A DNA stretch of 64,000 nt, taken from positions 1 through 64,000 of the forward strand of contig NZ_JBAWKD010000008.1 in assembly GCF_037095735.1 (NCBI RefSeq). The letters run 5' to 3'. Numbering within the stretch: the stretch's first letter is position 1; each line of letters begins with the position of its first letter. A program made the translations under genes and the position numbers. Origin of the DNA: Frigidibacter sp037095735. Lineage in GTDB: Bacteria; Pseudomonadota; Alphaproteobacteria; Rhodobacterales; Rhodobacteraceae. The notes under the pieces were generated by a model, which worked only from the letters and a program-made list of their open reading frames with translations, had not been told where the DNA came from and ran no database searches. Shown one piece after another: positions 33,801-41,258 of the stretch.

Positions 33801-33832
33801 CTCCGGCGGGAGTATTTGGGCCAAGCCGAAAG
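33801..33832 (-). repeat. Intergenic repeat family 1, copy D
   Basis: In minus orientation: CTTTCGGCTTGGCCC followed by AAATACTCCC, starting 4 nt after the epmA stop. It faces copy E; together they form a perfect inverted repeat (GCCAAGCCGAA at 33820-33830 and TTCGGCTTGGC at 33837-33847, 6-nt loop), a likely terminator hairpin. Confidence 0.75.
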
Positions 33833-33864
33833 CACATTCGGCTTGGCTGAAATACTCCGGGGGG
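33833..33864 (+). repeat. Intergenic repeat family 1, copy E
   Basis: CATTCGGCTTGGCTG followed by AAATACTCCGGGG, then a GGGGGCAGCGCCCCC hairpin at about 33878-33892 as at copy B. The rest of 33798-34126 has no gene; it ends in the ffh ribosome-binding site AAGGAG (34114-34119). Confidence 0.75.
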
Positions 33865-34126
33865 CGGCGCAGCCGCGGGGGCAGCGCCCCCTCCCCGGCC
33901 CGTCACGCTTGACTCCTCCGCCCCCAGCCTGTAACCCGCGCCCAATTCCCCGGAAGTTCGCGCTTCCGGTCCCATCCCGTATCCGGGGGGATCGCCGTCC
34001 GTCAGCGCGTTGCGCCCACGGGCGCCGCTTCGCTTTGATCGTTTCCGCAAGGAAGGGCTGGGGATTTCCTCACCGTCGCCTTACATCGGCGGCACGTCGC
34101 AACGCATCGGGCCAAGGAGCGCCGCC

Positions 34127-35674
34127 ATGTTCGAGAACCTTTCCGACCGGCTCTCCGGTGTCTTCGACCGGCTGACCAAGCAGGGCGCGCTGTCGGCCGA
34201 AGACGTCGAGGTCGCGCTGCGCGAAGTGCGCGTGGCGCTGCTGGAAGCCGACGTCTCGCTGCCGGTCGCCCGCCAGTTCGTGAAGGCCGTCACCGCCAAG
34301 GCCACCGGCGCCGCGGTCACCAAGTCGATCACCCCCGGCCAGCAGGTCGTGAAGATCGTCCATGACGAGCTGATCCGCACGCTGAAGGGCGACGCGGATC
34401 CGGGCGTCCTGAAGATCGACAACCCGCCCGCGCCGATCCTGATGGTCGGTCTGCAGGGCTCGGGCAAGACCACCACCACCGCCAAGATCGCCCTGCGCCT
34501 GAAGAACCGCGACAAGAAGCGCGTTCTGATGGCCTCGCTCGACACCAACCGCCCGGCGGCGATGGAGCAGCTGGCGATCCTCGGCACCCAGATCGGCGTC
34601 GACACCCTGCCGATCGTCAAGGGCGAGAACGCCGTCCAGATCGCCAAGCGCGCCAAGCAGCAGGCGACGCTCGGCGGCTACGATGTCTACATGCTCGACA
34701 CCGCCGGCCGTCTGCACATCGACGAAGTGCTGATGGACGAGGTGCAGGCGGTCCGTGACGTGGCCTCCCCGCGCGAGACGCTGCTAGTGGTCGACGGCCT
34801 GACCGGTCAGGACGCGGTGAACGTCGCGACCGAGTTCGACGGCAAGGTCGGGATCTCGGGCGTCGTGCTGACCCGGATGGACGGCGACGGCCGTGGCGGT
34901 GCGGCGCTGTCGATGCGCGCGATCACCGGCAAGCCGATCCGCTTCGTCGGTCTCGGCGAGAAGATGGACGCGCTCGAGACCTTCGAGGCCGAGCGCGTCG
35001 CCGGCCGCATCCTCGGCATGGGCGACATCGTCGCGCTGGTGGAAAAGGCGCAGGCGACCTTCGAGGCCGAACAGGCCGAGCGGATGATGAAGCGGTTCCA
35101 GAAGGGCCTCTTCAACATGAACGACCTCAAGGGCCAGCTCGAGCAGATGCTCAAGATGGGCGGCATGCAGGGTGTCATGGGCATGATGCCGGGCATGGGC
35201 AAGATGGCCAAGCAGGCCGAGGCCTCTGGCATGAACGACCAGGCGATCCGCCGCCAGATCGCGCTGATCAACTCGATGACCAAGAAGGAACGGGCCAACC
35301 CCGACCTTCTGCAGGCCAGCCGCAAGAAGCGCATCGCCGCCGGCGCCGGTCTGGACGTGGCCGAGCTGAACCGGCTGCTGAAGATGCAGAAGCAGATGGC
35401 CGACGCGATGAAGAAGCTTGGCAAGATGGGCAAGGGCGGCATGCTCAAGCAGGCCATGCAGATGTTCGGCGGCAAGATGCCGGGCGGTCTGCCCAAGGAC
35501 CTGTCGAAGATGAGCCCGGCCGAGATGGAAGAGGCCGCGAAGTCTCTGCAGGGCCAGATGAGCGATCGCATGGCCGGCGGCGGCCCCGACCTGTCGAAGG
35601 CGCCGCTGCCGCCGGGCCTGTCGGGCCTTGGGGGCGGGCTTTCCGGCTTCGGGGGCTTCGGAAAGAAGAAATGA
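34127..35674 (+). CDS. ffh: Signal recognition particle protein Ffh
   Basis: GTPase that binds 4.5S RNA and signal sequences to target inner-membrane proteins co-translationally. 515 residues from ATG 34127 (AAGGAG upstream). N domain 1-90, G domain with GLQGSGKTTTTAKIA near residues 106-120, DTAGR and TRMDGDGRGG, then a methionine-rich M domain (MLKMGGMQGVMGMMPGMGKM). The long C-terminal Gly/Met/Pro tail to LSGFGGFGKKK is usual in this order. It heads a translation-related operon and overlaps the acetyltransferase start by 4 nt. Confidence 0.97.
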   Translation: MFENLSDRLSGVFDRLTKQGALSAEDVEVALREVRVALLEADVSLPVARQFVKAVTAKATGAAVTKSITPGQQVVKIVHDELIRTLKGDADPGVLKIDNPPAPILMVGLQGSGKTTTTAKIALRLKNRDKKRVLMASLDTNRPAAMEQLAILGTQIGVDTLPIVKGENAVQIAKRAKQQATLGGYDVYMLDTAGRLHIDEVLMDEVQAVRDVASPRETLLVVDGLTGQDAVNVATEFDGKVGISGVVLTRMDGDGRGGAALSMRAITGKPIRFVGLGEKMDALETFEAERVAGRILGMGDIVALVEKAQATFEAEQAERMMKRFQKGLFNMNDLKGQLEQMLKMGGMQGVMGMMPGMGKMAKQAEASGMNDQAIRRQIALINSMTKKERANPDLLQASRKKRIAAGAGLDVAELNRLLKMQKQMADAMKKLGKMGKGGMLKQAMQMFGGKMPGGLPKDLSKMSPAEMEEAAKSLQGQMSDRMAGGGPDLSKAPLPPGLSGLGGGLSGFGGFGKKK

Positions 35675-36207
35675 CCGTCGCGCTGTCCCCCACCCCGGTC
35701 CTCGAGACCGAACGGCTGGTGCTGCGCGCGCCGCAGGGTGCCGACTGGCAGGCCTGGGCGCCGTTCTCCGGCTCGGACCGGTCGCGATTCATCGGCGGGC
35801 CGCTCGACCGGGCACAAGCGTTCCGCGCCTTCGGGCATGTGATCGGCATGTGGGCGATCCGCGGCTTCGGCAGCTTCGTCTTCACCGAGAAGGGCAGCGA
35901 CGTCGCGCTCGGCATGGCCGGCCCCTGGTATCCCGAAGGCTGGCCCGAGCGCGAGATTGGCTGGACGCTGTGGTCGGCCGAGGCCGAGGGCAAGGGCTAT
36001 GCCTTCGAGGCCGCCGCCGCCGCGCGTCACCATGCCTTCGCCGCCCTCGGCTGGGACACGGCCGTCAGCTACATCGATCCCGAGAACGCGCGCTCGATCG
36101 CCCTTGCGCGTCGCCTGGGCGCCGTCGAGGACCGGGGCGCCGCGCATCCGGGCGACAGGCCCTGCCTCGTCTTCCGCCACCCGACCCCGGAGGCTTGCCA
36201 TGTCTGA
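35671..36207 (+). CDS. GNAT-family N-acetyltransferase
   Basis: 178 residues of the RimJ/RimL-like GNAT family: the N-terminal LETERLVLRAPQGADW is characteristic, with a central EREIGWTLW strand and the acetyl-CoA loop area EGKGYAFEAAAAARHHAF, ending with SYIDPENARSIALARRLGA. The substrate may be a protein N-terminus or a small molecule and cannot be decided. Overlaps of 4 nt with ffh and 8 nt with the chorismate mutase gene show it is part of the operon. Confidence 0.9.
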   Translation: MTVALSPTPVLETERLVLRAPQGADWQAWAPFSGSDRSRFIGGPLDRAQAFRAFGHVIGMWAIRGFGSFVFTEKGSDVALGMAGPWYPEGWPEREIGWTLWSAEAEGKGYAFEAAAAARHHAFAALGWDTAVSYIDPENARSIALARRLGAVEDRGAAHPGDRPCLVFRHPTPEACHV

Positions 36208-36496
36208 TGCCGTCACCCGCGCCGCCCAGTTGCTGCGCGAGCATCGTGAATCGATCGACCGGCTGGACGCGATCCTCGTCTACACGCTGGCCGAGCGCTT
36301 CAAGCACACCCAGTCGGTCGGCCGTCTGAAGGCCGAGCACGAGCTTCCGCCTTCGGACCCTTCGCGCGAGGCGGTGCAGATCGCCCGGCTCGAGCGGCTG
36401 TCGGAAGAGGCCGATCTCGACCCCGAGTTCGCCAAGAAATTCCTGAACTTCATCATCTCCGAAGTCATCAGGCATCACGAGAACCTGCAGAAATAA
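36200..36496 (+). CDS. Chorismate mutase (AroQ fold)
   Basis: 98-residue all-helical chorismate mutase that converts chorismate to prephenate for phenylalanine and tyrosine. Family features: IDRLDAILVYTLAERF in helix 1, VGRLKAEHELPPSDPSRE, and a C-terminal helix with FIISEVIRHHE. It is monofunctional, without a fused dehydratase or dehydrogenase domain. The placement before rpsP is common in Rhodobacteraceae. It overlaps the GNAT gene by 8 nt. Confidence 0.9.
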   Translation: MSDAVTRAAQLLREHRESIDRLDAILVYTLAERFKHTQSVGRLKAEHELPPSDPSREAVQIARLERLSEEADLDPEFAKKFLNFIISEVIRHHENLQK

Positions 36497-36535
36497 CGGG
36501 CACCTGCCCGCAAACCCCATCCAAGGAGAATACCC

Positions 36536-36889
36536 ATGTCCATGAAGATCCGTCTCGCCCGCGGTGGTTCCAAGAAGCGCCCGCACTACGCCATCGTCGC
36601 CACCGACTCGCGCATGCCGCGCGATGGCCGCTTCCTGGAGAAGCTGGGCACCTACAACCCGCTGCTGGCCAAGGACGACGAGCGCCGCGTGCAGATGAAC
36701 ATGGAGCGCGTGCAGTACTGGCTGTCGCAGGGTGCCCAGCCGACCGACCGTATCGCCCGCTTCCTGGAAGCCGCCGGCGTGCGCGAGAAGGCCACCCGCA
36801 ACAACCCGAAATCGGCCGTCCCGGGCAAGAAAGCCACCGCCCGCGCTGCCGAGAAAGCCAAGAAGGCCGAGGCCGCTTCGGCCGAGTGA
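36536..36889 (+). CDS. rpsP: 30S ribosomal protein S16
   Basis: 117 residues. MKIRLARGGSKKRPHYAIV and SRMPRDGRFLEKLGTYNPL are diagnostic for bS16; the C-terminal 35 residues form a Lys/Ala-rich tail usual in alphaproteobacteria. AAGGAG (36521-36526) sits 9 nt before ATG 36536; a second ATG two codons later is also possible. It is followed by bluB instead of rimM directly. Confidence 0.97.
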   Translation: MSMKIRLARGGSKKRPHYAIVATDSRMPRDGRFLEKLGTYNPLLAKDDERRVQMNMERVQYWLSQGAQPTDRIARFLEAAGVREKATRNNPKSAVPGKKATARAAEKAKKAEAASAE

Positions 36890-36908
36890 TCCGTTCGGGA
36901 TCATTGGC

Positions 36909-37547
36909 TTGACCGGCCCCGCCCCCTTCGCGCCCGACTTCGTGGAAGAGCTGCACCGGCTCTTCCACTGGCGGCGTGACGTGCGGCGGTTCCGCACCGA
37001 TCCGGTCCCCGACGAGGCCTTTGCGCGCGCGCTGACGGCCTTCGCCGGGGCACCCTCGGTGGGCCTATCGGAGCCATGGCGGGTGATCCGCGTCGACAGC
37101 GCCGGGGCGAAAGCCGCGGCGCTTGCCAATTTCGAGGCCGCGAATGCCGAGGCGCTGGCCCGCCAGCAGCCCGACGCCGCCGACCTCTATGCCCGGCTGA
37201 AGCTGGCCGGGCTGCGCGAGGCGCCGGTGCATCTTGCGGTCTGGTGCGACGAGGGCACCACCAAGGGCCGCGGCCTCGGGGCCGGGACCATGCCGGAAAC
37301 CCGCGCCTATTCGGTGGTCTGCGCGATCACCTGCCTCTGGCTCGCGCTGCGGGCCGAAGGATTGGGGCTGGGCTGGGTGTCGATCCTCGACCCCGAGCGG
37401 CTTCGGGCCGATCTGAAAGTGCCTGACGGCTGGCGCTTCATCGGCTATCTCTGCATCGGCTTCCCCGAGGCCGAGGAAGACCGGCCAGAGCTGGAAAAGC
37501 TTGGCTGGGAAACGCGCCGGGGCCTTCCGGCGATCGAGACGCGCTGA
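36909..37547 (+). CDS. bluB: 5,6-dimethylbenzimidazole synthase
   Basis: Flavin-destroying enzyme that makes the lower ligand of cobalamin from reduced FMN and oxygen. About 212 residues in the nitroreductase-like fold, with FHWRRDVRRFRTDPVP (FMN phosphate contacts), SEPWRVIRV and EGLGLGWVSILDP. The start is uncertain: TTG 36909 gives the family N-terminus; there is no ATG nearby and the upstream frame overlaps rpsP. It is wedged 19 nt after rpsP and 22 nt before rimM, so a B12 gene shares the ribosomal-protein operon. Confidence 0.88.
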   Translation: MTGPAPFAPDFVEELHRLFHWRRDVRRFRTDPVPDEAFARALTAFAGAPSVGLSEPWRVIRVDSAGAKAAALANFEAANAEALARQQPDAADLYARLKLAGLREAPVHLAVWCDEGTTKGRGLGAGTMPETRAYSVVCAITCLWLALRAEGLGLGWVSILDPERLRADLKVPDGWRFIGYLCIGFPEAEEDRPELEKLGWETRRGLPAIETR

Positions 37548-37569
37548 ACGCAGCCGGGCGAGGACGACG

Positions 37570-38076
37570 ATGACGAAACAGGACCGTGTCTGCGTGGGCG
37601 CCATCGCCGGCGCTTTCGGCGTGTCGGGCGAGGTGCGGCTGAAAAGCTTCTGCGCCGAGCCCGAGGCGATCATCGATTACGCCCCCCTCTATTCCGAAGA
37701 CGGTGCGAAGGTCTTCTCGGTCAAGCTGACACGCCCCGTCACCGGCGGACTTGGCGCCCGGCTTGGCGGTGTCGCGACCAAAGAGCAGGCGGATGCGCTG
37801 AAGGGCGTGACCCTCTGGGCCGACCGGGAAAAGCTGCCCTCGCTGCCCGATGACGAATTCTACCATGCCGACCTGATCGGCCTGCCGGTGCTGGACGTCG
37901 GCGGCGTGGCGCTGGGAACGGTGCGCGCGGTGCACAACCACGGCGCAGGCGACATCCTAGAGGTGACGGGCCCCGGACGCCGCCAGCCGCTGCTGATCCC
38001 CTTCACCCGCGAGGCGGTGCCGACCGTCGACCTGACCGCGGGCCGGATCATCGCCGATCTGCCCGAAGAGATCTGA
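37570..38076 (+). CDS. rimM: Ribosome maturation factor RimM
   Basis: Assists assembly of the 30S head by binding S19. 168 residues: an N-terminal RimM barrel (VCVGAIAGAFGVSGEVRLKSF) and a C-terminal PRC-barrel domain with FYHADLIGLPV and LLIPFTREAVP. ATG 37570 lies shortly after the bluB stop with GAGGACGACG upstream. trmD begins 1 nt after the stop. Confidence 0.95.
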   Translation: MTKQDRVCVGAIAGAFGVSGEVRLKSFCAEPEAIIDYAPLYSEDGAKVFSVKLTRPVTGGLGARLGGVATKEQADALKGVTLWADREKLPSLPDDEFYHADLIGLPVLDVGGVALGTVRAVHNHGAGDILEVTGPGRRQPLLIPFTREAVPTVDLTAGRIIADLPEEI

Positions 38077-38077
38077 G

Positions 38078-38986
38078 ATGAGCGACGACGATACGCCCAC
38101 CCCGCCCGCTTCGGCACCCGGCCCGAAGGCGCGGGCCATGAAATCGCATGGCGCGGCGCCCACGGTGATGAAGTCGCACGGGCGGCTGGCGATCTCGACC
38201 TCGATCACGCCGCGCGCGCTGATGGAGGGGCCGGGCCGGGTCCGCGGCGCCTGGACGGCGAAGATCATCACGCTCTTCCCCGGCGCTTTCCCCGGCGTTC
38301 TGGGCGAGTCGCTGACCGGCAAGGCGCTGGACATGGGTCTGTGGTATCTGGAAACCATCGACCTGCGCCCCTTCGGCGAGGGCAAGCACCGCAACGTCGA
38401 CGACACGCCCGCGGGCGGCGGCGCAGGCATGGTGCTGAAGGCCGACGTGGTCGCGCGCGCCATCCAGGAAGCGCAGACCGGCGCGCCCGCCGACCGTGCC
38501 GCCTGGCCGGTGATCTATCTCTCGCCGCGCGGCAAGCCGTTCGATCAGGCCTGCGCGCAGCGCCTGAGCCGGGCCGAGGGCGTCACCCTGCTTTGCGGCC
38601 GGTTCGAGGGCGTCGACGAGCGCGTGCTGGAGGCTTACGGGGTCGAGGAGATCAGCCTTGGCGACTTCGTCCTGACCGGGGGCGAGATCGCGGCACAGGC
38701 CTTGATCGACGCGACGGTCCGGCTTATACCGCGCGTGCTCGGGAATCAGGCGTCCACCGAGGAGGAATCCTTTTCGGACGGACTTCTTGAACACCCGCAG
38801 TATACGAAACCCACCGTCTGGAATGGCCGCGCGATCCCGGAAATTCTTCAATCCGGTCACCATGCGCGAATTGCCGACTGGCGACGGGCCATGGCCAAAA
38901 GGCTGACGAAAGAACGCCGTCCTGATCTCTGGCGGGCGTGGTGTGCCAAGCACAACACGGACCCGGATGAAGACCGAGAGCTCTGA
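38078..38986 (+). CDS. trmD: tRNA (guanine-37-N1)-methyltransferase with N-terminal extension
   Basis: SPOUT methyltransferase that makes m1G37 and prevents frameshifting. The catalytic core runs from about residue 59 (AKIITLFPGAFPGVLGESL) with LCGRFEGVDERVL, the trefoil-knot region SLGDFVLTGGEIAA and the C-terminal tRNA-binding helices. The 302 residues include an extra N-terminal segment of about 58 residues containing MKSHG twice (positions 21-25 and 31-35), spaced 10 residues apart. The extension is in frame directly after rimM (1-nt gap); an internal start at the core lacks a good context. Confidence 0.93.
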   Translation: MSDDDTPTPPASAPGPKARAMKSHGAAPTVMKSHGRLAISTSITPRALMEGPGRVRGAWTAKIITLFPGAFPGVLGESLTGKALDMGLWYLETIDLRPFGEGKHRNVDDTPAGGGAGMVLKADVVARAIQEAQTGAPADRAAWPVIYLSPRGKPFDQACAQRLSRAEGVTLLCGRFEGVDERVLEAYGVEEISLGDFVLTGGEIAAQALIDATVRLIPRVLGNQASTEEESFSDGLLEHPQYTKPTVWNGRAIPEILQSGHHARIADWRRAMAKRLTKERRPDLWRAWCAKHNTDPDEDREL

Positions 38987-39036
38987 GGACGCCTCACCTT
39001 CGCGGACAACACCGCGAGCAAACAAGGAGACTGGCG

Positions 39037-39411
39037 ATGAACCTTATCGCTCAGATCGAGGCCGAACAGATCGCGGCTCTCGGGAAGTCCATCCCGGACT
39101 TCAAGGCCGGCGACACGATCCGCGTCGGCTACAAGGTGACCGAAGGCACCCGTTCGCGCGTGCAGGCCTATGAGGGCGTCTGCATCGCCCGCAAAGGCGG
39201 CGCGACGATCTCGGCCTCGTTCACCGTGCGCAAGATTTCCTTCGGCGAAGGCGTCGAGCGCGTGTTCCCGCTGTACTCGACCAACATCGACTCGATCGAA
39301 GTGGTCCGTCGCGGTCGCGTGCGTCGTGCGAAGCTGTACTACCTGCGCTCGCGTCGCGGTAAGTCGGCGCGTATCGCCGAAGACACCAACTACAAGCCCA
39401 AGGCCGAGTGA
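39037..39411 (+). CDS. rplS: 50S ribosomal protein L19
   Basis: 124 residues, bL19. DTIRVGYKVTEGTRSRVQAYEGVCIARKG-like N-terminal half, FGEGVERVFPLYSTNIDSIEV and RRAKLYYLRSRRGKSARI are diagnostic. AAGGAG lies before ATG 39037. Part of the rpsP-rimM-trmD-rplS-rpmE unit. Confidence 0.97.
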   Translation: MNLIAQIEAEQIAALGKSIPDFKAGDTIRVGYKVTEGTRSRVQAYEGVCIARKGGATISASFTVRKISFGEGVERVFPLYSTNIDSIEVVRRGRVRRAKLYYLRSRRGKSARIAEDTNYKPKAE

Positions 39412-39422
39412 GGAGCTGACCC

Positions 39423-39644
39423 ATGCGTGACGGCATCCACCCCGACTATCACTTCATCAACGTGAAGATGACCGACGGCAGCGTCTATCAGGTCCGCTCG
39501 ACCTGGGGCAAAGAGAACGACACCATGTCGCTCGACATCGACCCGCTGGCCCACCCCGCCTGGACTGGCGGTTCGGCCCGCCTGATGGACACCGGCGGCC
39601 GCGTGTCGAAGTTCAAGAACAAGTACGCCGGCCTCGGCTTCTGA
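39423..39644 (+). CDS. rpmE: 50S ribosomal protein L31 (cysteine-free form)
   Basis: 73 residues, bL31. Starts with IHPDYHFINVKMTDGS and has the aromatic HPAWTG region and C-terminal KFKNKYAGLGF. It contains no cysteine, so the zinc ribbon of the C+ type is absent and the protein should not depend on zinc. It starts 11 nt after rplS and ends the operon before a strong terminator; the zinc-efflux operon follows. Confidence 0.95.
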   Translation: MRDGIHPDYHFINVKMTDGSVYQVRSTWGKENDTMSLDIDPLAHPAWTGGSARLMDTGGRVSKFKNKYAGLGF

Positions 39645-39668
39645 GCCAAAGCTGCAGCGAACAGGACA

Positions 39669-39693
39669 GGCGCGCCCCCGGGCGCGCCTTTTC
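39669..39693 (+). terminator. Rho-independent terminator after rpmE
   Basis: GGCGCGCCC (39669-39677) and GGGCGCGCC (39680-39688) form a 9-bp stem followed by TTTT. It closes the ribosomal operon 24 nt after rpmE. Confidence 0.88.
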
Positions 39694-39743
39694 CGTTTCA
39701 GGAGCATCTTCGGGGCCTTGCTCTTGCGCCGGATCAAAATGCG

Positions 39744-39757
39744 TGAACACGTGTTCA
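39744..39757. promoter_or_regulatory. SmtB/CzrA-type zinc operator
   Basis: TGAACACGTGTTCA is a perfect 14-bp palindrome and matches the TGAAC...GTTCA half-sites of ArsR/SmtB zinc sensors. It lies 25 nt before the CDF start codon, in the promoter of the CDF-arsR operon, whose second gene encodes such a repressor. Confidence 0.8.
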
Positions 39758-39782
39758 TGTATCGAATCCTCGCCGCGAGCCC

Positions 39783-40805
39783 ATGCCCCACGATCACGCC
39801 CACCCCGCCCCCGCGCACGATGACCATGGCCACAAGCAGTGCCGGCATGGGCGCTCCGATGGCCATGGGCATTCGCATGGCCATGACCACGGGCACGATC
39901 ACGGGCCGGGGCACAGCCACGCACCGGAGCTGACGGCCAGCAACGAGAAGATCGTGCTGGCCGCCGCGATCCTGACCGCGGGCTTCATGCTGGCCGAGGT
40001 CGTGGGCGGGCTCATGTCCGGCTCACTCGCGCTGATCGCCGATGCCGGGCACATGATGACCGACGCCGCCGCGCTGACGCTCGCCTGGGCCGCCTTCCGC
40101 TTCGGCCGCCGCGGGCGCTCGGCCCGCAAGACCTTCGGCTATCACCGCTTCGAGGTGCTGGCCGGCTTCGTCAACGCGCTGGTGCTGATCGTGCTGACCG
40201 CCTGGATCGTCTACGAGGCGATCCGCCGGCTGATGGAACCGCATGTCGTCCTGACCGGCCCGATGTTCTGGGTCGCGGTTGCGGGGCTGGGCGTGAATGC
40301 CCTGGTGTTCTGGGTCCTGAGCCGGGGCGCGACCGACCACGTGAACATCAAGGGCGCGATGCTGCATGTGATGGGCGACCTTCTGGGTTCGGTCGCCGCG
40401 ATCGCCGCGGCGCTCGGGATCTGGGCCACGGGCTGGAGCTGGCTCGACCCGGTGCTGTCGGTGCTGTTGTCGGCGCTGGTGCTGCGCTCTGGCTGGGCGC
40501 TGTTGCGCGCCTCGATGCACATCCTGATGGAGGGCACGCCCGAGGGTGTCGAGACCGAAGCGATCCGCCACGAGCTGGAGCAGTTGCCCGGCGTCGCCTT
40601 CGTCGAACATGTCCATGTCTGGTCGATCACCTCGGGCAAGGCGATGGCGACGCTGCATCTGGGCGTGACCGACGGCACCGATCCCTTCGCGGTGAAGGCT
40701 GCGGTCCGGGACGCGCTTCAGCACCACTTCGGCATCGGCCACACGACGATCGAGATCGACCCGCAGCCCGGCTTCACCTGCCATCTCGCGCGGGGTCACG
40801 CATGA
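39783..40805 (+). CDS. Cation diffusion facilitator (zinc/cobalt efflux)
   Basis: Inner-membrane Zn2+/H+ antiporter of the ZitB/CzcD type. 340 residues: a His-rich N-terminal tail (HGHSHGHDHGHDHGPGHSH within residues 28-46), six transmembrane helices, the transport-site residues in ALIADAGHMMTDAAAL (helix 2) and HVMGDLLGS (helix 5), and the cytosolic C-terminal domain with VEHVHVWSIT and a final CHLARGHA. ATG 39783 follows the palindromic operator. It overlaps the arsR start by 4 nt. Metal preference is inferred from the His-rich tail and the zinc-type repressor. Confidence 0.92.
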   Translation: MPHDHAHPAPAHDDHGHKQCRHGRSDGHGHSHGHDHGHDHGPGHSHAPELTASNEKIVLAAAILTAGFMLAEVVGGLMSGSLALIADAGHMMTDAAALTLAWAAFRFGRRGRSARKTFGYHRFEVLAGFVNALVLIVLTAWIVYEAIRRLMEPHVVLTGPMFWVAVAGLGVNALVFWVLSRGATDHVNIKGAMLHVMGDLLGSVAAIAAALGIWATGWSWLDPVLSVLLSALVLRSGWALLRASMHILMEGTPEGVETEAIRHELEQLPGVAFVEHVHVWSITSGKAMATLHLGVTDGTDPFAVKAAVRDALQHHFGIGHTTIEIDPQPGFTCHLARGHA

Positions 40806-41155
40806 GCCGCGCCGACGCGACCGCGGACGGGGACGAGATCACCCTTCTGGCCGAGACCTTCCGGCTTCTGGGCGATCCGACGCGGCTCAGGATCCTGATC
40901 GCCTGCCTCGGGGGGCCGATGGCCGTCGGCGCCATCGCAGAGGCGGTGGGAGCAAGCCAGACGCTGGTCAGCCACCACCTGCGGCTCTTGCGGGCCGCCC
41001 GTCTGGTGCGCGGCGAGAAGCAGGCGCGGCATGTGCTCTACGCCCTGACCGACGCCCATGTCAGCCAGATGCTGCGCGACATGATCGACCATGCCCGCGA
41101 GGACGACCACGAGCCTGCGGCCCCGATGCCGCAGCCCGAGGGAATGACGCGCTGA
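40802..41155 (+). CDS. ArsR/SmtB-family zinc-responsive repressor
   Basis: 117-residue winged-helix repressor. The DNA-reading helix lies in SQTLVSHHLRLLRAARLV. The alpha-5 zinc site is complete: D84, H86, H97 and E100, in the SmtB/CzrA spacing (D-x-H-x10-H-x2-E). The alpha-3 Cys pair of arsenic or cadmium sensors is missing. It is expected to bind the TGAACACGTGTTCA operator before the CDF gene and to release it when zinc is in excess, giving an autoregulated efflux operon. Confidence 0.9.
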   Translation: MSRADATADGDEITLLAETFRLLGDPTRLRILIACLGGPMAVGAIAEAVGASQTLVSHHLRLLRAARLVRGEKQARHVLYALTDAHVSQMLRDMIDHAREDDHEPAAPMPQPEGMTR

Positions 41156-41258
41156 ATCGGGACTTGCCCACAGGCTTTCACTTTCCATCGCGCACCCCTC
41201 AACATATAGTCGGTGGCCACGGGCTAGGGGCACACGGATAGACATCGGGGGATTCGGT

